DNA of 8,686 bases. Source: DASYSA01 sp036003885 (GTDB lineage: Bacteria; Acidobacteriota; Blastocatellia; UBA7656). The notes under the pieces are model-generated. The model saw only the letters and a list, made by a program, of their open reading frames with translations, did no database searches and was not told the origin of the DNA. The DNA lies in the NCBI GenBank assembly GCA_036003885.1, contig DASYSA010000480.1, forward strand, positions 1 through 8,686. Direction: 5' to 3'. Positions 1-5,721 of the stretch are shown in pieces (position 1 is the first letter of the stretch; each line of letters begins with the position of its first letter). The position numbers and the translations under genes are program-made.

Positions 1-288
1 TTTGGCGAGTGCGTCATGGCCGGCATTTGGAACGCATTCTTTGAGCAGGGCCCGTCGATAATCGAACCACTCCCAGACGAGTTTAGGGTCTGCAGCGATG
101 AGCTCCGCGGATGAGAGTTCATAAACGGGCCTTCCGCGCCAGGTCCAGGTGTTGGAGTCTCCGCCGCCGCGAAAAGTGGGCACGCCGCTCTCAGCAGAGA
201 CACCGGCGCCGGTAAGAACGGCGACTCTCCGCGCGCTGTCGAAGATGCTGAGTAATTCGTCTGTGATTTCAGACAATACAATAGACAT
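1..288 (-). CDS. Sir2-family NAD-dependent protein deacylase (CobB-like), N-terminal part
   Basis: Sirtuins remove acyl groups from lysine side chains, consuming NAD+ and releasing nicotinamide and O-acyl-ADP-ribose. Only the first 96 residues lie in the window; the gene continues past the left edge. The sequence reads in one open frame from an ATG at 288. Residues 27-41 carry the NAD-binding signature GAGVSAESGVPTFRG. Residues 71-79 (VWEWFDYRR) and 87-91 (PNAGH) match the helix and turn that follow in CobB/SIRT5-like class III sirtuins. The catalytic His and the zinc-binding Cys residues would lie outside the window. An AGGA ribosome-binding site (minus strand, 297-294) sits 5 bases before the ATG, and a candidate promoter lies at 342-315. 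The gene is divergent from argS. In the class III acyl-pocket pair Tyr-x-x-Arg, the aligned residues here are Phe75 and Arg78, so specificity for succinyl or malonyl lysine is uncertain. The family call is firm; the exact substrate is unknown. Confidence 0.9.
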   Translation of the reverse strand, partial: MSIVLSEITDELLSIFDSARRVAVLTGAGVSAESGVPTFRGGGDSNTWTWRGRPVYELSSAELIAADPKLVWEWFDYRRALLKECVPNAGHDALAK

Positions 289-314
289 TAGAGTCCTGCC
301 GGCGAATCAGTGAT

Positions 315-342
315 GCTATAGAGCGGCAGCCGAATACGTCAA
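315..342 (-). promoter_or_regulatory. Candidate sigma-70-type promoter for the Sir2 gene
   Basis: On the minus strand TTGACG (342-337, five of six matches to the consensus -35) is followed after 16 bases by TATAGC (320-315, four of six). Transcription would begin near 308, leaving a leader of about 20 bases that contains the AGGA ribosome-binding site before the ATG at 288. The call rests on pattern matching only. Confidence 0.45.
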
Positions 343-358
343 GGAAAGGGAGGATGTG

Positions 359-454
359 TGGGAGAGTGGGGGAGTGGGAGAGTGGGAGAGTGGGAGAATG
401 GGAGATTGGCGGTATGTGGACTGGGCCGCATCTCCCACTCTCCCACTCTCCCAC
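359..454. repeat. TGGGAGAG octamer array with an inverted C-rich arm
   Basis: Six consecutive 8-base units of the form TGGGAGAG run from 359 to 406, with single-base variants in units 2, 5 and 6. Three units of the complement, TCTCCCAC, run from 431 to 454. Positions 374-397 and 431-454 are exact reverse complements over 24 bases, separated by 33 bases, so the region could fold into a long hairpin or cruciform. The G-rich arm has six runs of three or more G about five bases apart, which also meets the usual G-quadruplex pattern (G3+ with loops of 1-7). It lies between the divergent Sir2 and argS genes, just upstream of the candidate argS promoter. The open frame that crosses it (358-849, plus) is low-complexity and then overlaps argS, so I do not regard it as a gene. 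Confidence 0.9.
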
Positions 455-484
455 TTGGCGGTTCTTCCTGGCCGCTGCTAATAT
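455..484 (+). promoter_or_regulatory. argS: Candidate promoter for argS
   Basis: TTGGCG (455-460) and TAATAT (479-484) are separated by 18 bases, each matching four of six consensus positions. Transcription would begin near 491, about 45 bases before the chosen argS ATG. The -35 box directly abuts the end of the C-rich repeat arm. The match is weak. Confidence 0.3.
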
Positions 485-535
485 GCTTGATTCGATTTAC
501 GGTTGGATTTGTCCGCTTCGGAGCTAATCGAGAGC

Positions 536-2524
536 ATGTCCATTCAAGAATCAGTGCGCCAACGATTGCAGTTGGCAATCAAGACCTTGTTCGATGTGGA
601 TCTCGTCGAGGTCCCGGTCGAGATCCCACCTCGAACCGACCTCGGAGACCTGGCCTTTCCAGTCGCGTTCGATCTTGCCAAACGCATCAAGGCGGCTACC
701 GGGCAGAAACAGAATCCGCGAGAGATCTCCACTCGACTCGCCGAAGAACTCCGGGGTATCGAAGGTATCGCTCGCGTCGACGTCGCCGGTGCCGGCTACA
801 TCAATGTATATCTCGACCGCGCAGCGTTCTTACTCGGCGCAGTTCCTGAACCCGCGCCTCTCAAGTCCATGCTCGGCGGTAAGATTATCGTCGAACATAC
901 TTCGGTCAATCCAAACAAAGCCGCTCACATCGGCCACCTTCGCAATGCCGTCCTCGGAGACACGACGGTCAGGCTTCTTCGAGCAGCGGGCGAACAGGTT
1001 GAAGTCCAGAACTACATCGACAACACCGGAGTGCAGGTCGCCGATGTAGTAGTCGGATTCAAGTACATTGAACAGAAAAGCATTGATGATCTCAAAGCCA
1101 TCAGCGGAAGATTCGATTACCACTGCTGGGATCTCTATTCTCGCGTTGGCAAGTTCTACGAGGAGGATGCCACGCGACTCGAGCTTCGAACCAGCACGCT
1201 GCACGAGCTTGAATTGGGTTCAGGCGCGACCTACGAGCTGGCCGATTACATCTCGACGCGCATTCTACAATGCCACCTCGACACGATGTTCCGCGTCGGC
1301 GTCGAGTATGACGTACTGCCCCGCGAATCCGACGTGCTCCACCTCCACATCTGGGAGCGCGCGTTCGAACTTCTGAAAGAGCGCGGTGGCATCGAGTTCG
1401 AAGCCGAAGGCCGGCTGGCAGGCTGCTGGGTGATGCGGGCCGGCGATCAAGAGGGCGACGCCCTCGAAGAAGAGAGTGAACACGAAGCCGACAAAGTCAT
1501 CGTGCGATCGAACGGCACTGTGACCTACACGGGCAAGGATATCGCCTTTCATCTCTGGAAGCTCGGCCAACTGCCCATTGACTTCTACTACAGGCAGTTT
1601 CACACCTATCCCGATGCTCACGTCGCCTGGATAACCGGCAGCGAGGCGAGTGAGAACGATCCGGCCCATCCGAAGTTTGGCGGCGGTGCGGCGTATTTCA
1701 ACGTGATCGACATCGGTCAGTCCTACCCGCAGCATTATGTGAAACTCGGGGTAACAGCCGTAGACCACGACGAGCGAGTCGAGCGCAGCGCCCATCTGGC
1801 TTATGAGAAGGTCGTGCTGACGTCTGCTGCAGCCGAACAGCTTGGCCAGAGACTCTCGGATGATGACCGCCAGAGAGGCGTCGTCGACATGTCGGGACGC
1901 AAGGGACTTGGAGTCAAAGCCGACGACTTGATCGACCAACTCGAAGCCGGTGCTTTGGCGGAAGTCTCCAGCCGCCACCCCGACGCAACCGATGAAGAGC
2001 GACGCGACATCGCTCATAAGATCGCCGTCGGCGCCGCGCGCTACTTCCTGTTGAAGTACACCCGTACGTCGATCATCTCCTTCGACTTCACCGAAGCCCT
2101 GGCGATGGTCGGAGAGACCGGGGTCTACATCCAGAATGGCGTTGTGAGGGCAAACTCGATCTTTCGCAAGCTCGCGGATGCCGGAATAGACTCCTCCGCC
2201 AGCGCAATTGCCGGCGTCTCGCAAGAACAAATTAGCGCCTTCTTAACAGGCACCGAGGGAGACGAGTTGTGGTCGCTGGTTTATCTGGCTTCGCGGTTGC
2301 CGGATGCATTACGGGGCGCGGTCTCGTCCCTCGAGCCGGCACACGTGGCCAAGTGGACATTTCAACTCGCGCAGGCCTTCAACGTGTTTTACGAGAAGTA
2401 CCGCATACTGTCAGAGGCGAATCCCGCAAGACGCTCGCTCCTGATAGCGATTACCTCGATCGTGCGCCGGCAGTTGATAAAGGCGCTGGCCGCCCTTGGG
2501 ATCGAAGCGCCAGACCGGATGTGA
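536..2524 (+). CDS. argS: Arginyl-tRNA synthetase
   Basis: Class Ia aminoacyl-tRNA synthetase that charges tRNA-Arg with arginine in the cytoplasm, using ATP. The product has 662 residues. The N-terminal Add1-type domain covers about 1-105. The catalytic core contains VNPNKAAHIGHLRNA with the HIGH motif at 131-134. MSGRKG at 452-457 stands where class I enzymes carry KMSKS; ArgRS enzymes often deviate there. The C-terminal DALR anticodon-binding domain (about 530-662) shows QAFNVFYEKYRIL and the typical ending APDRM. At 662 residues it is longer than the E. coli enzyme (577); the extra length appears to be in an acidic stretch around 303-320 and in the segment around 370-420. I chose the ATG at 536 because the protein there begins MSIQESVRQRL, the usual family start; an in-frame TTG at 503 would add 11 residues but lacks a ribosome-binding site. 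GGAG lies at 520-523, a rather long 12 bases before the ATG. Confidence 0.96.
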   Translation: MSIQESVRQRLQLAIKTLFDVDLVEVPVEIPPRTDLGDLAFPVAFDLAKRIKAATGQKQNPREISTRLAEELRGIEGIARVDVAGAGYINVYLDRAAFLLGAVPEPAPLKSMLGGKIIVEHTSVNPNKAAHIGHLRNAVLGDTTVRLLRAAGEQVEVQNYIDNTGVQVADVVVGFKYIEQKSIDDLKAISGRFDYHCWDLYSRVGKFYEEDATRLELRTSTLHELELGSGATYELADYISTRILQCHLDTMFRVGVEYDVLPRESDVLHLHIWERAFELLKERGGIEFEAEGRLAGCWVMRAGDQEGDALEEESEHEADKVIVRSNGTVTYTGKDIAFHLWKLGQLPIDFYYRQFHTYPDAHVAWITGSEASENDPAHPKFGGGAAYFNVIDIGQSYPQHYVKLGVTAVDHDERVERSAHLAYEKVVLTSAAAEQLGQRLSDDDRQRGVVDMSGRKGLGVKADDLIDQLEAGALAEVSSRHPDATDEERRDIAHKIAVGAARYFLLKYTRTSIISFDFTEALAMVGETGVYIQNGVVRANSIFRKLADAGIDSSASAIAGVSQEQISAFLTGTEGDELWSLVYLASRLPDALRGAVSSLEPAHVAKWTFQLAQAFNVFYEKYRILSEANPARRSLLIAITSIVRRQLIKALAALGIEAPDRM

Positions 2525-2533
2525 AGTGCAGGG

Positions 2534-2568
2534 GTCAGAGGTCAGAGATCAGAGGTCAGAAGTCAGAA
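2534..2568. repeat. GTCAGAG/GTCAGAA heptamer tandem repeat
   Basis: Five consecutive 7-base units (GTCAGAG, GTCAGAG, ATCAGAG, GTCAGAA, GTCAGAA) begin 9 bases after the argS stop codon, followed by degenerate traces (GTCGGTA, then ATCAGGTGTCAGG up to about 2592). The array resembles the heptanucleotide short tandem repeats known from cyanobacteria and other bacteria. It lies between argS and the DAHP synthase promoter and encodes nothing. Confidence 0.85.
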
Positions 2569-2593
2569 GTCGGTACGGGATCAGGTGTCAGGT

Positions 2594-2624
2594 TTGCGCT
2601 GGGTCGCGCCGGCGGCTATATAAT
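2594..2624 (+). promoter_or_regulatory. aroF: Candidate promoter for the DAHP synthase gene
   Basis: A perfect TATAAT (2619-2624, within TATATAAT) lies about 93 bases before the chosen start codon. The best -35 candidate is TTGCGC (2594-2599) with a long spacer of 19 bases, so this half is weak. Transcription would start near 2631, giving a leader of about 85 bases. This suggests that aroF is transcribed independently of argS. Confidence 0.45.
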
Positions 2625-2707
2625 GGAGCGAGACCACTGAACAGAACGTCCTTGGGCACAGGGCGCTCAGCGCGCGTCCGATGACCGGTCGGCCTCCGTA
2701 CGATGTT

Positions 2708-2712
2708 GGAGA
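2708..2712 (+). promoter_or_regulatory. aroF: Ribosome-binding site that fixes the aroF start
   Basis: GGAGA lies 4 bases before the ATG at 2717. It supports that start over the in-frame upstream ATG at 2681, which has no comparable site. Confidence 0.7.
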
Positions 2713-2716
2713 CCTT

Positions 2717-3754
2717 ATGCTAATAGTAATGAAGCCCGGAGCCACCAAAAAGCAGGTGGACGAAGTTCTCGAAGCAATCCGCCAACTCGGCTTTAAGCCC
2801 CATCCGATGCCCGGTGCCACTCGTACTGCCATTGGCATCACCGGCAACCCCGGTGCTATCGACCCGGCTCACTTCGAGATGCTTCCGGGAGTAGGCGAGG
2901 CGATCAAAGTCTCCAAGCCCTATAAACTTGTTGGCCGCGATCTCAAGCAGGAAGACACCATCGTGCGCGTCGGCGACGTCGAAATCGGCGGGGCCGAACC
3001 CGCAATCATTGCGGGGCCCTGCGCAGTCGAATCGCTGGATCAAACGATGGAGATCGCTGAAGCAGTCGCGTCATGTGGAGTAAAGCTCTTCCGGGGCGGC
3101 GCTTTCAAACCCCGCACGTCTCCGTACGCGTTCCAGGGTCTTGGGGAACAGGGCTTGAAGATTCTCGCCGCCGCACGCGAACGCTTCGGGCTACAGATAG
3201 TCACGGAGGTGCTGGATACTGATACTGCCGACATGGTCGAGGATTACGCGGACCTGCTTCAAATCGGGGCGCGGAATATGCAGAATTTTTCGCTGCTGCG
3301 GCGAGTCGGCCAATCGCGAAGGCCGGTCATGCTCAAGCGCGGAATGTCGGCAACCCTCGAGGAGTTCCTGCTGGCCGCTGAATACATAATGTCGGAGGGG
3401 AACTACAACGTTGTGCTCTGCGAGCGCGGGGTTCGCACATTTGCCGATCATACACGAAACACTCTGGACCTGTCGATAATCCCGGCCGTACAGAACCGTT
3501 CGCATCTGCCGATCATCGTCGATCCATCACACGGCACCGGTAAGCGCCACAAGGTGATTCCGATGGCGCGCGCCGCCACCGCGGCCGGCGCCGACGGAAT
3601 AATGGTAGAAGTGCATAACCATCCCGAGCACGCTCTGTCGGACGGTCCTCAAGCGTTGCTGCCCGAAATGTTCAGGCAGTTGGTCGACGATGTCCGCGCA
3701 ATTCACAAGGTTATAGCCGCAACTGAGGGGGCTTATTCAGGAGCACCCTTGTAG
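2717..3754 (+). CDS. aroF: 3-deoxy-7-phosphoheptulonate (DAHP) synthase, Thermotoga-type with N-terminal regulatory domain
   Basis: Condenses phosphoenolpyruvate with erythrose 4-phosphate to DAHP, the committed step of the shikimate pathway to aromatic amino acids. The product has 345 residues, close to the 338 of the Thermotoga maritima enzyme. Residues 1 to about 70 (MLIVMKPGATKKQVDEVLEA onward) form the ferredoxin-like domain which in the Thermotoga enzyme binds tyrosine for feedback inhibition. The TIM-barrel catalytic domain shows IAGPCAVES (98-106), RGGAFKPRTSPYAFQGLG (126-143), QIGARNMQN (182-190), MLKRGMSAT (205-213) and DPSHGTGKRH (269-278). The expected divalent-metal ligands are present: Cys102, His272, Glu298 and Asp309. 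The start at 2717 is chosen from the family N-terminus and the GGAGA site; the ATG at 2681 would add 12 unconserved residues. There is no sign of a fused chorismate mutase. The gene stands alone, 192 bases after argS, with its own candidate promoter. Confidence 0.95.
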   Translation: MLIVMKPGATKKQVDEVLEAIRQLGFKPHPMPGATRTAIGITGNPGAIDPAHFEMLPGVGEAIKVSKPYKLVGRDLKQEDTIVRVGDVEIGGAEPAIIAGPCAVESLDQTMEIAEAVASCGVKLFRGGAFKPRTSPYAFQGLGEQGLKILAAARERFGLQIVTEVLDTDTADMVEDYADLLQIGARNMQNFSLLRRVGQSRRPVMLKRGMSATLEEFLLAAEYIMSEGNYNVVLCERGVRTFADHTRNTLDLSIIPAVQNRSHLPIIVDPSHGTGKRHKVIPMARAATAAGADGIMVEVHNHPEHALSDGPQALLPEMFRQLVDDVRAIHKVIAATEGAYSGAPL

Positions 3755-3760
3755 GATCTT

Positions 3761-3789
3761 TTTACACTTGAAGACGCCCAGTTTATTAG
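3761..3789 (+). promoter_or_regulatory. Candidate promoter for the GT-C-like membrane protein gene
   Basis: TTTACA (3761-3766, five of six) and TATTAG (3784-3789, four of six) are spaced by 17 bases. Transcription would begin near 3796, which places the adjacent repeat (3804-3852) in the untranslated leader. The box lies only 6 bases after the aroF stop codon. Confidence 0.4.
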
Positions 3790-3803
3790 AGCTTCATGTC
3801 TGG

Positions 3804-3852
3804 TTCACCGCAGAGGCGCAAAGAACGCAAAGGGGGCAAAGGGGGCGCAGAG
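3804..3852. repeat. CGCAGAG/CGCAAAG-type low-complexity repeat
   Basis: The stretch begins TTCACCGCAGAGGCGCAAAG and continues with AACGCAAAG, GGGGCAAAG and GGGGCGCAGAG, that is four or five imperfect 7-10 base units of the form (G)CGCARAG. I recall very similar 'CACCGCAGAGGCGCAGAGA' strings between genes in many unrelated environmental bacteria. It lies between the aroF stop codon and the next gene. An open frame on the minus strand (4092-3805) that reads it as alternating Ala-Pro-Phe is a product of the repeat. Confidence 0.75.
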
Positions 3853-3889
3853 TACCCGGATTGTCCATACCCCGAAGGATGCTCGCCTG

Positions 3890-5596
3890 ATGGACGAGAA
3901 GCTATCTCGAGAGGGACAGCCGAGTGCCGCGACGAACCCTGTTACTGCTCTCCCCGCTTGCGATGATCCCATAGCAGACTTGCAACAAGCCAAGGCGGAG
4001 GCCAACGATGCATCTAAGACGGTGCCTTCGTCCCATCGGGCCGTCTGGCTAGTCGGCGCGATTGCGCTGGCGCTCTCACTCTCGTCGTTCATCTATTTCT
4101 ACAGCCACGGAATGACCAATGTCTACGGCGATGGAGTCGCGCACCTCAACATCGCTCGCAAAGTGGTCGACAGCCCGGATGACTCACTGTGGCAGCGCTA
4201 CATGCAGATAGGCTCGCCGTGGCTTCCACTGCAGACCGCGCTGTTGCTGCCGCTGGTGGCTAACGACTGGATGTGGCGCACGGGCGTTGGCGGAAGCGTC
4301 ATCTCGATGCTCTCATTCTGCATCGCGGGGATCGCCCTCTATCTCCACGCAAGGCTTTTCTACGAAAAAGAGGACGAGCGATATCGAACCGTCCTGCCGG
4401 CACTTGCCGCGGCTATCTTCCTGCTTAATCCCACAGCCCTCTATTTGCAGACGACGCCGATGAGTGAACCACTCTTCATTGCGTCCCTCGCGGTTGCGGC
4501 TTACCTGCTCCAGCGGTGGATTGTGGGGCAGAGCGGCGGGCGCCTCGTTGCCGCGGGGTGCGGCATGACGGTCGCAACCCTTGCGCGCTATGAAGCGTGG
4601 CCCATCGCCGCGCTCTCGATCCTCGTGGTTTTTGCGGCTGCGCGCGGCAGCGTCCGGGTTCGGTTGAGTCACGCTCTCTTATTCGCGCTTCTTGTCGCCG
4701 CCGGTCCCGCATACTGGCTATGGCACAACTGGGCGATCTATGGCGACGCCTTCTGGTTCTTGACCGGTCCGTACTCAGCGCGAGGAATATACCTTCAGAG
4801 CCAGGCTGCGCTTGGATGGGCGAAAGTCTTTGTAGGAAACGCTCCTCTTGCTCTGTTGCTGATGTCGTCAATGGTCGTTGTCTGTGTGGGTCCGCTGCTT
4901 ATCATTCCGGCAGCCGTCGGGTTTGTGCGAACGATCAAGACCAGGTGGGGCGATACGGTCAGCTTTGCACCCGCTCTCTTGCTTCTGGTTCCCTTCGTGT
5001 TTCACACACTAAGTCTGTACCGTGGAGAGATCCAGGTCTTCCCCTTGAGCGCCTTCGGACTCCTGAATGTGCGCTATGGCCTGCCCCATCTGCTTGCAGT
5101 TGCCTTGTTCGCTCCAGCCGCCGTTCCGCTCCTGGATGGGCCAGGAAGAAGGTGGGCCGTTGGTGTAATGTGCACGGTAATCGCCACGCAGTATGGTTGG
5201 CTGATTTCGGAAGGTCCTTCACAGCTTGCGATCTACCAGGAGGGCTATCGCAACGGCGTTAATTCAAGACCGGCCCGCGAGCGCGCGCGCTTTTCGAATT
5301 CGCTGAGAGAGCACCCTCCCGATCCGGTAATACTGATGCACACTGGCGCTCTTGGTCCGGTTGTATCGCAGTCGGGCCTGCGGTTTTCGGATCTCATTCA
5401 TGAAGGAACGATTCGTTGGCATCAGATCGAGAGAGGGATTCCAGAGGATGTGATGACGATCATCCTTCAGGAAGGAGACCCGCTGGACCAGCGATTGCGC
5501 GCGAATCCGACCCTTTCACGTGAGCTGGCTGAGACGTTCAAGGAGCAGACGTCGGTCGGCACCATCAAGGCTTTTGGTCGAGTGACAAAACAGTGA
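3890..5596 (+). CDS. Polytopic membrane protein, probable GT-C-type glycosyltransferase (GT39/ArnT-like)
   Basis: Proteins of this type transfer a sugar from a lipid-phosphate donor to an acceptor on the outer face of the cytoplasmic membrane; donor and acceptor here are unknown. The 568-residue product has a polar N-terminal tail (1-50) and about ten hydrophobic segments, roughly at 52-71, 112-124, 132-152, 167-181, 193-209, 233-250, 261-278, 317-344, 358-373 and 398-439. A soluble C-terminal part (about 440-568) follows. The first external loop carries VYGDGVAHLNIAR (78-90); an Asp in this loop (Asp81 here) is the hallmark of GT-C catalytic sites. MSEPLF (191-196), LARYEAWPI (231-239) and LNVRYGLPH (392-400) look like the conserved loop motifs of this group. 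GAAGGA ends 10 bases before the ATG at 3890, and no better start is seen. The membrane-protein call is firm; the glycosyltransferase role is inferred from topology and motifs. Confidence 0.75.
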   Translation: MDEKLSREGQPSAATNPVTALPACDDPIADLQQAKAEANDASKTVPSSHRAVWLVGAIALALSLSSFIYFYSHGMTNVYGDGVAHLNIARKVVDSPDDSLWQRYMQIGSPWLPLQTALLLPLVANDWMWRTGVGGSVISMLSFCIAGIALYLHARLFYEKEDERYRTVLPALAAAIFLLNPTALYLQTTPMSEPLFIASLAVAAYLLQRWIVGQSGGRLVAAGCGMTVATLARYEAWPIAALSILVVFAAARGSVRVRLSHALLFALLVAAGPAYWLWHNWAIYGDAFWFLTGPYSARGIYLQSQAALGWAKVFVGNAPLALLLMSSMVVVCVGPLLIIPAAVGFVRTIKTRWGDTVSFAPALLLLVPFVFHTLSLYRGEIQVFPLSAFGLLNVRYGLPHLLAVALFAPAAVPLLDGPGRRWAVGVMCTVIATQYGWLISEGPSQLAIYQEGYRNGVNSRPARERARFSNSLREHPPDPVILMHTGALGPVVSQSGLRFSDLIHEGTIRWHQIERGIPEDVMTIILQEGDPLDQRLRANPTLSRELAETFKEQTSVGTIKAFGRVTKQ

Positions 5597-5628
5597 ACGA
5601 TCTAGGGCGAGGCTGAAGCGGCGGAACA

Positions 5629-5695
5629 CGAATTACACGAATTTCACAAATCCACACGAATCATTCGTGATCATTCGTGGGATTCGTGTAATTCG
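5629..5695. repeat. Palindromic ATTCGTG/CACGAAT array
   Basis: Positions 5629-5642 and 5682-5695 are exact 14-base reverse complements (CGAATTACACGAAT and its complement). Within the 39-base loop lies a second palindrome, CACGAAT-C-ATTCGTG (5655-5669), followed by another CATTCGTGG (5672-5680). The unit is thus a set of CACGAAT/ATTCGTG heptamers in both orientations. It could form a nested hairpin or cruciform. It lacks the GC-rich stem and T run of an intrinsic terminator. It fills the gap between the GT-C-like gene and the TATAAT box of the next gene. Confidence 0.85.
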
Positions 5696-5707
5696 CGGCT
5701 CGCGTCG

Positions 5708-5713
5708 TATAAT
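5708..5713 (+). promoter_or_regulatory. -10 box of a probably leaderless promoter for the Asp-box protein
   Basis: A perfect TATAAT ends 8 bases before the ATG at 5722, so transcription should begin at or within a few bases of the start codon. No ribosome-binding site is present before the ATG at 5722 or the in-frame ATG at 5728, which fits a leaderless message. A -35 box is not convincing; the region where it would lie is the right arm of the palindromic repeat (best candidate TTCGTG, 5683-5688). Confidence 0.5.
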
Positions 5714-5721
5714 CCAACGAA

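Noticed and set aside
358..849. 163-residue open frame starting in the octamer repeat
   Set aside because: Its beginning is repeat-encoded (GEWGSGRVGEWE) and the rest is an alternative frame of argS.
1265..2230. 321-residue open frame on the minus strand
   Set aside because: It lies wholly antisense within argS, whose product is clearly conserved; it shows no recognisable domain and is a by-product of GC-rich codon use.
4597..5262. 221-residue open frame on the plus strand
   Set aside because: It overlaps the membrane protein gene in another frame and reads as Arg/Ser-rich, unlike a real protein.
5629..5695. Intrinsic terminator after the membrane protein gene
   Set aside because: The palindromes are AT-rich and are not followed by a T run; the region fits a repeat array better.
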